Below are positions 53,436 through 62,732 of a DNA stretch of 64,000 bases, piece by piece. The number at the start of each line of letters is the position of its first letter. The first letter of the stretch is position 1. Under the pieces are notes generated by a model that was given only the letters and a program-made list of their open reading frames with translations, had not been told where the DNA came from and ran no database searches. This DNA comes from Acidobacteriota bacterium (GTDB taxonomy: Bacteria > Acidobacteriota > Terriglobia > Acidiferrales > UBA7541): NCBI GenBank assembly GCA_013289835.1, contig JABCZG010000005.1, positions 1-64,000 on the forward strand, given 5' to 3'. Both the position numbers and the translations under genes were made by a program.

Positions 53436-54796
53436 GGCGTCTTGCTGCTAGCCGCCGGAGCAATTGTTGCGGCAAGCGCGCGGCGTACCGCAGCAGTCAG
53501 ATCCTGTTCGAACGCAAGCGGCTCGAAACCGTCCGAGCGGAATGCGGTTTTTCCCTCGCGGTCAATCACAATGACGGTGGGGAAAGAGTTGACGGCAAAC
53601 AGCCGTTCCAAGCCATCGGCAAAGACGACGGTTGTGCGCGGCTTATCCTCCGCGAGGTAGGGCGGCACGAGAGTTTCGTCTTCATCGCAATCGGCCGCGA
53701 GAAATAACGCGTCGGGGTTCCCCTGGAATTCCGATGCCACGTGCGCGAAGAGCGGCTCCAGGTAGTGGCACGGGCCGCACCAGGTAGCCCAAAAATTCAC
53801 GACGAGGACTTTACCCTTTGCGTCTTTCAACGAGAACGGAGTGCCCTCCGGCGCTTTGCGGAGCGTGAACTCCGAGAGTTCATGGGCATCCGCATTTCGT
53901 TTGGTTTTCGGGCCGTTTGCGACCTCGGAGACCTCATCGTACGTTTTGAGGAGATACTCGCCTAATCCGTCGTCGGAGCCGTGCGCGAGCCGCCAAACAT
54001 TTCCCAATTTCTGGCGGATGGCGCGGCGACCGGTGGCGCCGCTCGAGGAATCGCCCAGCGCGAACGCTCGAGCGTATTGTTGAATCGCAGTGTGGAGATC
54101 TTTTTTCAATTCGGCGATTTCGCCGAGCTGTTCGGCGGCCGAAGCGCTGGGCAAGACAGCGTAGCTGGCTTCAAAATCTTTTTGCGCGGCGGAGGCGTCT
54201 TTCAATTTGATCTCAAGCCGTCCGCGCAAAAACAGGACGGAGGAACGATCGCGTTTTCGTTCGGCGGCCCACTCTTCCTGCGAAATCCGCGGGGATTTGT
54301 CCTCAGGGGAACTTCGGTCCACAAAGTCGAGCACGCGGGATGCGTAGTGGGCGGCGCGGCGTAGGCCGGCTTCGTCACCGGTGCGTTCCAGAAGCTGAAT
54401 ACTGAGGATGGTCATGGAGATATCGTCAGATTTAAGGGCAACGATGCGTTCCGCGTAGTTGGCAGCGCAGGCGTTATCGCGCAGCTGAATACATGCTTCG
54501 ACGAGCGCGCGGTAGATTTGAGGCCTCTGCGGCGATTCGGGAAATTTAGACAGATAGTACTCCAGATTGCGGACCAGAGCGGCGCGGTCATTCCCGGCAT
54601 CTGCGATGGCATGCTGAAGTGCCTCCTCAGGCGAGGGCAGCTTTGCAGACGGGGCTTGTTTCGCGGCACCTTCTTTCGAAGTCTGTGCAGGCGGAGCCTG
54701 TTGGTTTTGTGCGGCGGCCACTGCGCGTACCGATACTCCGAGGGCGCAGGAAAATAGCGAGGCGATAGCACGCGCGAAGAAACGCCGGGGTGGCAT
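53432..54796 (-). CDS. TPR / TlpA-like thioredoxin protein, exported
   Basis: 454 residues. A signal peptide (about 1-28), a helical TPR-like middle (about 55-290) and a TlpA-type thioredoxin domain with NFWATWCGPC (335-344, WCGPC at 339-343). Probably a periplasmic disulfide reductase linked to cytochrome maturation or protein folding. The TPR part may bring substrates. Confidence 0.88.
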   Translation of the reverse strand: MPPRRFFARAIASLFSCALGVSVRAVAAAQNQQAPPAQTSKEGAAKQAPSAKLPSPEEALQHAIADAGNDRAALVRNLEYYLSKFPESPQRPQIYRALVEACIQLRDNACAANYAERIVALKSDDISMTILSIQLLERTGDEAGLRRAAHYASRVLDFVDRSSPEDKSPRISQEEWAAERKRDRSSVLFLRGRLEIKLKDASAAQKDFEASYAVLPSASAAEQLGEIAELKKDLHTAIQQYARAFALGDSSSGATGRRAIRQKLGNVWRLAHGSDDGLGEYLLKTYDEVSEVANGPKTKRNADAHELSEFTLRKAPEGTPFSLKDAKGKVLVVNFWATWCGPCHYLEPLFAHVASEFQGNPDALFLAADCDEDETLVPPYLAEDKPRTTVVFADGLERLFAVNSFPTVIVIDREGKTAFRSDGFEPLAFEQDLTAAVRRALAATIAPAASSKTP

Positions 54797-54858
54797 GGAA
54801 AGAGATTCTAAAGGTATCGGGGAGAATTGTCGCCAGTTCTCGCGCGATTTCTGAAACG

Positions 54859-55866
54859 CTAGGGGGCGCCAGCGGCGCGCGCATCATTCGAACCGCTTAC
54901 GCGAATGTCGCCGGAGACGGTATGCACTTCCACGCGGCCGCCGCCTGTTCCCATGTGGGCGCGCAGAGTGCGCTTGCCCTGTTCCTCGATGACGATGGGA
55001 ATGTCGGCGCGAATTTCGCCGGAGACTGCTTCTGCTGACAGGTGAAAATTCGAAGAAGCGGGAACGTTCAATTGGACGCCGCCGGAAATTGTTTTGAGTT
55101 CCCAGTAGGAGTCCGCGCCGGGGTTTCCCATGACGGAGACGAGGCCCGAGGCGGCATGGGCCTTTACATTATTCATCGCGCCCTGGATTTCGACTTCTCC
55201 GCTGCCAGCATTTGCATCCACCCGTCCACCAGGCTTGGACACGCGAATGACTCCGGCGACGGCATTCGCGATCACATCGCCTTTGACATTTGAAACGGTG
55301 ACGCTTCCAGAGACGCTGGAGATTTTTACGTCGTTGCCAATATCCGTGGCCGAGACCGATCCGCTCGTGCTATTTAGCTGAGCATCGCGATCGATCTTCT
55401 CGACGCTGATCACTCCGGAAACAGCCTGCACTTTGACGGGACCACGTATTCCGCGAATCGTTTGCGCGCCAGACACCACGTTGGCGCTCAGTTCCGTGTC
55501 GTGCGGCACTTGAATGCTGTAGGTGATAGAGAGGTTGCGCAGGTGGGCGTCTTCTTTGCCGATGCGAATGGTGTCGCCCCGCTGCTCGACCGGGGGATTT
55601 GCAAGCGTGTCACTGAGACGTTTCTGAGGCTTGTCAAAACCCATTCCAGAAGCGCGCACGTCTGCGTGGATGTGTACTTTGCCGTCGGCGCTTCCGGTGA
55701 TGTCCACGTCGCCAGCGGTATTTGTGAGTTCCAGGCGAATCGGGCCGGACACAGTAAAAGTGCGCTCAAAGCTGCCGCTGACCGAGGGCCCGACGTTGCA
55801 ACCGACCACGACAAAGGCTGCGGTAAGCACGGCGACGTGCAGGCTAAGATGGCGGTGACGCGGCAT
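54859..55866 (-). CDS. DUF4097-family beta-helix lipoprotein
   Basis: 335 residues. Lipoprotein signal ending in VVGC. The rest is a right-handed stack of short beta repeats (GDVDITGSADGKVHIHADV, TSGSVSATDIGNDVKISSVSGSVTVSNVKGDV), the DUF4097 pattern. Envelope protein of unknown function. Confidence 0.88.
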   Translation of the reverse strand: MPRHRHLSLHVAVLTAAFVVVGCNVGPSVSGSFERTFTVSGPIRLELTNTAGDVDITGSADGKVHIHADVRASGMGFDKPQKRLSDTLANPPVEQRGDTIRIGKEDAHLRNLSITYSIQVPHDTELSANVVSGAQTIRGIRGPVKVQAVSGVISVEKIDRDAQLNSTSGSVSATDIGNDVKISSVSGSVTVSNVKGDVIANAVAGVIRVSKPGGRVDANAGSGEVEIQGAMNNVKAHAASGLVSVMGNPGADSYWELKTISGGVQLNVPASSNFHLSAEAVSGEIRADIPIVIEEQGKRTLRAHMGTGGGRVEVHTVSGDIRVSGSNDARAAGAP

Positions 55867-55934
55867 TCATCCTCCGAAAAGACCCAGAAATCTGCTCTGG
55901 CTACTTCCACTAATAGTTACGCAAGACAAGAGGA

Positions 55935-56822
55935 TTATGTTCCCGAAGTAGCTTTGGCGGAAGGCTTCTTGCGCGACGAAAGAGTCTCGTTCAGGGAGCC
56001 TTGGCGGTAGCCCTCCAAGTCCAAAGCGACGTAAGAGAAGCCGGCGGCTTTCAGGCGTTCCGCGATGGTCGCGGACATTTGCAACGAGAGCGCGCGTGGC
56101 ATCTCTTCCGGCGCAATTTCCACGCGCGCCAGTTGGTCATGCAGGCGCACACGGAATTGGCGGAAGCCCAACTCGCGCATGGCGGCTTCGCCGCGCTCCA
56201 CTAATGCGAGACGCTCCGGGGTGACCTCCGTGCCGTAGGGCAGGCGCGAGGCGAGGCAGGCGGAGGCGGGGCGGTCCCACGTGGGCAGGGCAGCACGCTG
56301 CGAGAGCATTCGAATCTCTGCTTTGCGAAGGCCGGCGTCCAAGAGCGGCGCGAGGACTTGATGATTGGCGGCTGCGCGATGGCCGGGGCGGAAGTCGAGT
56401 GTGTCATCGGCGTTTACGCCGTAGGCGACGGCGGCAAATCCGTGGGCGACCGCGAGCTCGTCGAGTTTGGAGAAGAGCTCGTCCTTGCAGAAGAAGCAGC
56501 GATCGGGCTCGTTCGCGCGGTAGGAGGGATTTTCCATTTCATATGTTTCGATGAATTCGTGCCGAACGGCCAGCTTGTTCACGAACTCTTCCACCATGGT
56601 GCGATCATGGGCGGAAAAGCTGGGCGAGAGCGCGGTAACGATTAAAGCGTGATCGCCAAGCGCTTGGTGCGCTGCCCACGCCAGATACGCGGAATCCGCG
56701 CCGCCCGAGAGAGCAACGATGACGGAAGAAAGGTTAGCAAGCCGAGAAAGAAGCAGGGCTTCTTTTTCATCCGCGCCCGCGAGCGTTCCTTCGCCGGAGA
56801 GAATTTGAATGAGGTTATTCAT
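55935..56822 (-). CDS. larE: LarE, ATP-dependent sacrificial sulfur transferase
   Basis: 295 residues. The PP-loop SGGADSAYLAWAA (39-51), RCFFCKDELF with paired cysteines, and VAYGVNADDTLDFRPG. LarE adds sulfur to the pincer nucleotide, either by sacrificing a Cys or with an Fe-S cluster. Pairs functionally with LarC at 47274. Confidence 0.93.
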   Translation of the reverse strand: MNNLIQILSGEGTLAGADEKEALLLSRLANLSSVIVALSGGADSAYLAWAAHQALGDHALIVTALSPSFSAHDRTMVEEFVNKLAVRHEFIETYEMENPSYRANEPDRCFFCKDELFSKLDELAVAHGFAAVAYGVNADDTLDFRPGHRAAANHQVLAPLLDAGLRKAEIRMLSQRAALPTWDRPASACLASRLPYGTEVTPERLALVERGEAAMRELGFRQFRVRLHDQLARVEIAPEEMPRALSLQMSATIAERLKAAGFSYVALDLEGYRQGSLNETLSSRKKPSAKATSGT

Positions 56823-56886
56823 CGCAGTGCAAAGTATATCGCAGAGTGCGGCTGACGCCGCAGTTTCTCGAAAGCGCGCACGGGCA

Positions 56887-58200
56887 TCACTTGAAATCCA
56901 AGAGAATGTCTACGGTTGCTTTAGCGGGGTCGGTTTGCAACCAGTGTCCTACGTTGTCGTAGTGCACGGGCAATTCGCCGAAAACTTGTTCTTGATGAAC
57001 CTGCAATTTTTGGAGGAGTTCTTCGAACTTGGCCTTGTCGAAGACATTTCCCGAGGCGATGGTCCAGGCGGCGTAGACTTTGCGTTCGCCGGCAAGGGAG
57101 AGCCCGGTGAGGACCATTTTGCCGTAATGATATTGGGCGCCTTCTTGAACGCTCACTGCGTAAGAGACGGTGTGCGCGTCATCGTCATACGTTGGAACAA
57201 AATTCAATTTTGCGTCGAGGTAGCCGTGATGGCCATACTCTTCGCGAATGCGATCCCAGCCTGCTTCCATTTGCATGCCGTCGGCGACGTCACCGGGCTT
57301 GACGCCCAGCAGGCCGGTCAGAGTAAATTCCGACAACAACGTGTTTCCCGTCCAATGAACCTCTTTCCAGTGATATACCCCGCCGGGCGTCACCGGCACG
57401 TAGACAGGAATTTGATCGGGAAGTTTCTGATTGGGATTGCCCATCAGGCGAACTTCCGGTGGCCCGAGTTTGGCGCGCAGATAGCCCTGCTGCAGATAGA
57501 TCGGACGAATGGACTCCGTGAGGAACAGGTCAATGGTCATGCGCGAATAAGGCTTCCCTAAAACTTCGGAGAGATGCTGTTGGACGGCATGCGAGGCGGC
57601 CAGCGAGGAATCGCTGAATTCCACCTTGGACATCGTCATGGTCGCGCCTTCGATGCGGAATTCCTGGACGTTGCCTTCGCCGGCGGGATTGGCGATCACC
57701 AAGTGTTCGAGTGAGACTTGGAGCCCTTTTGCGGCCAGCAATTCGTTCACGGCTTCCGCGGCTAGATCCACCGCGGTGCCGCCTTCGGGCAAAGTTCCGT
57801 CGAAGAAGGAAAGTTTCTTGCGGATGGCGTCGGTGAGTTCGGAGTCCGCGAACCAAGGAATATTGTCAAAGTAAGCCGGGATGCGGGGCGATTCCTCGAC
57901 ATGATACGTCACCGACACGCCTTGGCCGCGCGTTTGAAAGCTGTAATTTACTTTGGAAAAGAGGCCGCTCTTTACGAGCCGGTCGGCGGCGGCTTGGAGA
58001 TCGTCTTTTCCAACTTGCGAGCCAATTTGCAATTCGGTCAGAGATAGCACTTGCGCTTCAGTGAGGATTTTGACGCCCTCGACGTGGAGTTCGCGGAGGG
58101 GCGCGGTTGCCGCTGGAGGCGCTTGAGCATCGGCTGGGCGGGAGGCAGTGAGTAGAAAGAAGGATATGGCGCACACGCACAACCGCGAGATTCGAATCAT
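56887..58200 (-). CDS. exported POTRA-repeat protein (BamA/TamA-like, no barrel)
   Basis: 437 residues with a signal peptide (ISRLCVCAISFFLLTASRPADA). POTRA-like units: LHVEGVKILTEAQVLSLTELQIGSQVGKDDLQAAADRLVKSGLFSKVNYSF, then SRMTIDLFLTESIRPIYLQQGYLRAKLG and LLGVKPGDVADGMQMEAGWDRIREEYGHHGYLDAKL. It lacks the C-terminal beta-barrel of BamA. Perhaps a periplasmic partner of outer-membrane assembly. Confidence 0.8.
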   Translation of the reverse strand: MIRISRLCVCAISFFLLTASRPADAQAPPAATAPLRELHVEGVKILTEAQVLSLTELQIGSQVGKDDLQAAADRLVKSGLFSKVNYSFQTRGQGVSVTYHVEESPRIPAYFDNIPWFADSELTDAIRKKLSFFDGTLPEGGTAVDLAAEAVNELLAAKGLQVSLEHLVIANPAGEGNVQEFRIEGATMTMSKVEFSDSSLAASHAVQQHLSEVLGKPYSRMTIDLFLTESIRPIYLQQGYLRAKLGPPEVRLMGNPNQKLPDQIPVYVPVTPGGVYHWKEVHWTGNTLLSEFTLTGLLGVKPGDVADGMQMEAGWDRIREEYGHHGYLDAKLNFVPTYDDDAHTVSYAVSVQEGAQYHYGKMVLTGLSLAGERKVYAAWTIASGNVFDKAKFEELLQKLQVHQEQVFGELPVHYDNVGHWLQTDPAKATVDILLDFK

Positions 58201-58229
58201 GCGTTTATTTTAGCGGAAAACGGACCCGG

Positions 58230-60095
58230 CTACTCTACTGTGACGGATTTCGCCAGGTTGCGCGGCTGGTCCACGTCGCATCCGCGGCGTACGGCGATGT
58301 GATAAGCCAGCAACTGCAGAGGAATTATTTCGAGCAAGGGTACGAGGATCTCCGGGGCGGGCGGCAGCTCGATGATGTGATCGGAAGCTTCGCGAGCGAG
58401 ATGATCGCCGTTGGTAACGATGGAGATGACGATGCCATCGCGCGCTTTGACTTCTTTAATGTTCGAAACGCTCTTTTCATAGCGAGTCATCGCTTCGGGG
58501 TCGGATTCATCGCGCGTCGCCAGAACCACGACCGGAAGATTTTCATCGATGAGCGCGTTGGGGCCATGCTTCATTTCGCCGGAAGGGTAGCCTTCGGCGT
58601 GAATATAAGAGATTTCCTTCAGCTTCAGAGCGCCTTCGAGCGCGATCGGGTAGTGAATGCCTCTGCCCAGGTAGAGAAAATCGGTGTGGCGGAAAAATTG
58701 GCGGGCGAGATTTTCGTAGAAGCCGGTTTCATCCGCTTGCAAAATCATTTCGATTTTGTGCGGAATGCGCGTGAACTCTTGCATCAACGCTCTGGCGGTT
58801 TCCTCCGTCATTTTGCCGCGCACCTGGCCGAGGTAGGAAGCGAGCAGAAGCAAGGCGGTCAATTGTGCGGTGAAGGCCTTCGTTGAAGCTACGCCGATCT
58901 CCGGGCCGGCGTGCGTTGGAATGGTTCCCGCGGCTTCGCGGGTGATCATGGAGCCGATGACGTTGCAGATCGCAAGAGTCGGAGAGCCTTTGGTTTTTGC
59001 TTCGCGCTGGGCCGCTAGCGTGTCTGCGGTTTCGCCAGACTGGCTGATGCACACGGTCAGCGTTTTCGAGTCGATGATGGGATCGCGATAACGGAATTCG
59101 CTGCCGTAGTCCACTTCGACGGGCACGCGCGCCAGGCGCTCGATCATGAATTTCCCAGCCAGCGCGGCATGCCAGCTGGTGCCGCAAGCCACGATGCGCA
59201 CGTTATGAAATTCGCGGAAATTCTTTTCCGTGATTTGCATTTCATCGAGGAAGACTTTTCCGGTGTCCTGCGAAATGCGGCCGAGCAGGGTGTCGCGCAC
59301 GGCGCGGGGCTGCTCGAAAATCTCCTTCTGCATGAAATGCTTGTAGCCGCCCTTTTCCGCCATGATGGGATCCCACGCCACGTGTTGGGCGGGGCGTTCG
59401 ACGGGGCGGCCGTCGTGGTCCATGACATGCACGCCTTTGGCGGTGAGAACGGCAATATCGCCGTCGGCGAGGAAGAACATCTCGCGGGTGTGCTGAAGCA
59501 GGGCGGGGATGTCGCTGGCGACGAAATACTCTCCCTTACCAAGACCAATCACCGAGGGCGGGCCGAGACGAGCAGCGACGATTTTTTGCGGATCCTTGGC
59601 GGACAGAAAAACCAGGGCGTAAATGCCGCGCAATTCCTTCAGCGAACGGCGCACGGCTTCCTCAAGAGGGACGCCGCCTTGCGAATTCTTTTCCACGAGG
59701 TGCGCCACGATTTCCGTATCAGTTTCCGTGGCGAACTTGTGGCCTTCTTTTTGCAGCTTTTCTTTCAGTTCGAGGTAGTTTTCGATGATTCCATTGTGCA
59801 CGACGACGATCTGGCCGGTGCAGTCGCGGTGCGGATGAGCATTTTCTTCGGTGGGACGGCCATGAGTGGCCCAGCGTGTGTGGCCGATTCCGTAAGTGCC
59901 TTCGATTGGCGATTTAGCGATGACCTCTTCGAGGTTTCGAAGTTTTCCAGGTGCTCGGCGAATCTCGAGCTTGCCATCTTGTGTGACGACAGCGATACCC
60001 GCCGAATCGTAGCCGCGGTATTCCAACTTACGAAGTCCTTCGATGATGACGGGGACAACTTTCTTAGGGCCGATATAGCCGACAATTCCACACAT
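58230..60095 (-). CDS. glmS: glutamine-fructose-6-phosphate aminotransferase
   Basis: 621 residues. [33 protein letters not shown] begins with the catalytic Cys2 glutaminase domain. Two SIS domains follow ([33 protein letters not shown]; ending LAKSVTVE). Makes glucosamine-6-phosphate for cell wall and LPS. I see no glmS ribozyme upstream. Confidence 0.97.
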   Translation of the reverse strand: MCGIVGYIGPKKVVPVIIEGLRKLEYRGYDSAGIAVVTQDGKLEIRRAPGKLRNLEEVIAKSPIEGTYGIGHTRWATHGRPTEENAHPHRDCTGQIVVVHNGIIENYLELKEKLQKEGHKFATETDTEIVAHLVEKNSQGGVPLEEAVRRSLKELRGIYALVFLSAKDPQKIVAARLGPPSVIGLGKGEYFVASDIPALLQHTREMFFLADGDIAVLTAKGVHVMDHDGRPVERPAQHVAWDPIMAEKGGYKHFMQKEIFEQPRAVRDTLLGRISQDTGKVFLDEMQITEKNFREFHNVRIVACGTSWHAALAGKFMIERLARVPVEVDYGSEFRYRDPIIDSKTLTVCISQSGETADTLAAQREAKTKGSPTLAICNVIGSMITREAAGTIPTHAGPEIGVASTKAFTAQLTALLLLASYLGQVRGKMTEETARALMQEFTRIPHKIEMILQADETGFYENLARQFFRHTDFLYLGRGIHYPIALEGALKLKEISYIHAEGYPSGEMKHGPNALIDENLPVVVLATRDESDPEAMTRYEKSVSNIKEVKARDGIVISIVTNGDHLAREASDHIIELPPAPEILVPLLEIIPLQLLAYHIAVRRGCDVDQPRNLAKSVTVE

Positions 60096-60183
60096 GCCGG
60101 GTTTCTCCTGAGAGCGATTTCAAAAGCGTAACATGCCCGCTGCTTCTGGACCGTGAAATCGCGGCACGGTGACGCGAATGAGC

Positions 60184-60567
60184 TTACGGTTGCTGGGCGG
60201 AATCCGGGGCCTCGACGAGCTCATAGGACTTAAGCTTATCTCCGACATCGAAATGGAGCGTAACGAGCGCCGTCACGGGCTTCAGCGTCTCCGTATCCAC
60301 GTGGTGGACGAGAACCACCACTGCGCGCGGATCATTCGATGCTTGCAAGGGAAAGCCTTGCGAGCTGAGGTAGACGACAACTCGCGATTTTGTCGAGCCC
60401 TCGGGCAGTTGGGCGTCCAGCAATTCGTCAATCTGGCGCAAACGCGGGTCAGAGGTGTGGCCCCCCGCCTTGCAGCCGGTGAGCGGCAGCATCAGGACAA
60501 TTCCCAGCAAGGCGCAGAGCTTCAACGATCTGCTGGAACTCGCGGTGCGGCGGGGCGGTGGAGTCAT
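60184..60567 (-). CDS. small lipoprotein, unknown function
   Basis: 127 residues with a lipobox (LMLPLTGC near residue 32). The mature domain (SRVVVYLSSQGFPLQ, AVVVLVHHVDTETLKPVTALVTLHFDVGDKL) alternates beta strands and a helix. No family recognised. It follows the purS gene by 12 bp on the same strand. Confidence 0.7.
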   Translation of the reverse strand: MTPPPRRTASSSRSLKLCALLGIVLMLPLTGCKAGGHTSDPRLRQIDELLDAQLPEGSTKSRVVVYLSSQGFPLQASNDPRAVVVLVHHVDTETLKPVTALVTLHFDVGDKLKSYELVEAPDSAQQP

Positions 60568-60579
60568 AAGTTGGCCAGG

Positions 60580-60822
60580 CTATTCAACGATTTCGAAGCG
60601 ATATTCTTCGATGACCAGGTTGGTGAGGACTTCCTTGGAAATGCGCTCGAGTTGTTTTTGTGCTTCTTCGCGGCTCCAGCCGTCGAGGTTGAGGACGAAG
60701 AATTTTCCCTGGCGGACGTCTTTTATGGCGGCGTAGCCCAGTCCGGCAAGCGCATGCTGAATGGTCTGTCCTTGGGGATCGAGAACGGTTCGTTTGGGCA
60801 TTACCCAGACGTGTGCTTTCAT
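60580..60822 (-). CDS. purS: PurS subunit of FGAM synthase
   Basis: 80 residues: KAHVWVMPKRTVLDPQGQTIQHALAGLGY, DVRQGKFFVLNL and ISKEVLTNLVIEEYRFEI, the complete small subunit that bridges PurQ and PurL. Neither of those genes is in the window, so this purS is away from them or they lie outside. Confidence 0.93.
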   Translation of the reverse strand: MKAHVWVMPKRTVLDPQGQTIQHALAGLGYAAIKDVRQGKFFVLNLDGWSREEAQKQLERISKEVLTNLVIEEYRFEIVE

Positions 60823-60843
60823 GCGGCTAGTATAGCATTGCCT

Positions 60844-61851
60844 TCAAGTGCTTCGCGCTTCGCGGCGTTCCGTAGCGAGATCAAATGCGTGGAGGAATCC
60901 CATTTCCACGAGCTTCAGGAGCTCTTCTTGATTGAGCCCCATGCGCGCGGCGTTTTCATACTCCGTTTGCAAGGTGGTATGGAACATGGCGGGATCGTCG
61001 GTGGAGAGGACGACGGGTATTCCGTGGCGCAGGAGCTTGGGCAGCGGATGGTCTTCAATTGTTGCGTGTTTGCGGCCGAGCTGGAGCACGAGTGCGCCGG
61101 TTTTCAGGTTGCTGCCGGGACAGATTTCGAGGGGGAGTCGCCGTTCTGCGAGGAAGTCCATTAAAGCCGGATCGCGGATCGCGGCAATGCCATGGCCGAT
61201 GCGTTCGACGCCCAGAAGTTCGATGGCTTCGCGGATTTTTTCGGGGCCGCCGGTTTCGCCGGCGTGCATCAAGCGATGCAGCCCGAGTTCGGCGGCTTTG
61301 TCGTATGTGGAACGAAACGCTTCGGTGGGAACGCTAAGTTCATCGCCGCCGATGCCGAAGGCGACGATCGCTTTCGAAGCGCAACGCTTGGCGAGTTCGA
61401 CCACTTTCATGGCTGCTTCTGCGCCGAATTGGCGCGCGGCGTCGAAGACCCAGCGAAATCGCAGGCCACGGCGTTCGAACGGCTCGGTGGCGCGGAGGAG
61501 AGCTTCGAAATTGGCTTCGGGTTGCTGCTTTCGCAGGAGCATCACGCCGACGGACAAGGTCACTTCGGTGTAGACCACGTTCTGCGTAAGCAGGTGTTCC
61601 GCGAGATCGCGCGCGATCAGGGCGTAATCCTGCGGGTCGCGAAGAAAAGAAGTCACCCATTTAAAGGCTTCGATGAACTCGGGGAAATTACGATATGCGT
61701 AACGTCCGCGAACTTCCGCCTCTGTCATGGCAACGCCATGACGGGCGGTGAGCGCGCACACGGTTGCCGGCAGGATGGAGCCCTCGAGATGGAGATGAAG
61801 CTCCGCCTTGGGCAGTGAAAGAATGCGATCGGAGAGCAGAGGTGACGTCAT
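60844..61851 (-). CDS. add: adenosine deaminase family protein
   Basis: 335 residues. LPKAELHLHLEGSI gives the metal-binding H-x-H, then HAGETGGPEKIREAI, ERIGHGIAAI and VVLSTDDPAMFHT. It deaminates adenosine or a related purine (adenine cannot be excluded by eye). Same strand as purS 21 bp on, suggesting a purine operon. Confidence 0.9.
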   Translation of the reverse strand: MTSPLLSDRILSLPKAELHLHLEGSILPATVCALTARHGVAMTEAEVRGRYAYRNFPEFIEAFKWVTSFLRDPQDYALIARDLAEHLLTQNVVYTEVTLSVGVMLLRKQQPEANFEALLRATEPFERRGLRFRWVFDAARQFGAEAAMKVVELAKRCASKAIVAFGIGGDELSVPTEAFRSTYDKAAELGLHRLMHAGETGGPEKIREAIELLGVERIGHGIAAIRDPALMDFLAERRLPLEICPGSNLKTGALVLQLGRKHATIEDHPLPKLLRHGIPVVLSTDDPAMFHTTLQTEYENAARMGLNQEELLKLVEMGFLHAFDLATERREARST

Positions 61852-61861
61852 TCGCGAAAGG

Positions 61862-62719
61862 TCAATGTGGTAGCTGCGGCCGTCCGGCGTTCACCCAGGC
61901 GGTAAGCCAAAAGGAGCCAACGTCGGTGGCGGCGTCGGAGAGCTGGCGAATCAGGATGGCTGCGGCTTGGTTGTAGAAGCGATCGTAGTATTCGTCGGTG
62001 AACGAACTTTCGCCGTGGCGCGCGCGGCGGTCGGCTAGAAGAACGGTTTCGAGCCAGCTGTGGGAACTGAGGCAGGCTTCGAAGGCGTAGTCCGTTGGGT
62101 CGCTGATAAAGACGGCGTCATTAGGCCGCATGGGGAAGAAGGAAGAAAAGCGGTCAATCAGCGTGGTTCCGAAACGTTCGTTGATGCCGGTCTGGCCGCT
62201 GAGGTGGCCGTCGAAATTATCTGTGGTGTTGAAGGGGTCGTGGGCCTCGGCCACGTAGTTCGCGAGGATGGCGGCGTCCACTCTTGCGTCATCCCACTTG
62301 CCGGCCTTCATGGCTTCCGTCAGTTTTTCGCTGTAGACGCCGATCTGCCAGGGAAGCAGACCGTTGGCGTCCAGTTTCGCCTTGCCAAATTTGGTGACAG
62401 CGGCTTTGTATTCGCGGGGGAGCGCCTCGAAAGGAAATCGGCCGTACCTGTCGAGAAACAGGAAATGATTGTGGCGCTCCAGGGGGGATTTTGCGATGGA
62501 GTCGAGAGGGTCGGTTACGTGCTGGACGAGCACGCCGCGACTTGATTCGAAAAAGAACCGGATGTCAGACGGCAGAGTGTCGATTGCCTTGTTCACGACC
62601 AGGCGCTGGCCGTTCCTTCCCCAGGCACGCGATGCTTGAGCAGAAGTCAGGAAAAGCACGAAGACCGCAAGCGAGGACGCGGCTCGTTTACAAGGATGGT
62701 GATAAGCCCACCGTTGCAT
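61862..62719 (-). CDS. exported zinc-dependent phospholipase C / S1-P1 nuclease-like protein
   Basis: 285 residues. A signal peptide (SLAVFVLFLTSAQASRA) ends just before WGRNGQRLVVNKAIDTLP, the N-terminal Trp typical of this trinuclear-zinc family. YVAEAHDPFNTTDNFDGH is the central His/Asp metal block. The usual WG-x-x-GH is WGRNGQ here, so one ligand differs and activity is uncertain. Confidence 0.7.
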   Translation of the reverse strand: MQRWAYHHPCKRAASSLAVFVLFLTSAQASRAWGRNGQRLVVNKAIDTLPSDIRFFFESSRGVLVQHVTDPLDSIAKSPLERHNHFLFLDRYGRFPFEALPREYKAAVTKFGKAKLDANGLLPWQIGVYSEKLTEAMKAGKWDDARVDAAILANYVAEAHDPFNTTDNFDGHLSGQTGINERFGTTLIDRFSSFFPMRPNDAVFISDPTDYAFEACLSSHSWLETVLLADRRARHGESSFTDEYYDRFYNQAAAILIRQLSDAATDVGSFWLTAWVNAGRPQLPH

Positions 62720-62732
62720 TCTGCAATTCCCT

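Noticed and set aside
59169-60131. 320-aa plus-strand ORF over glmS
   Set aside because: Antisense of GlmS with no independent features.
60169-61164. 331-aa plus-strand ORF over purS and add
   Set aside because: Antisense of three well-supported genes.
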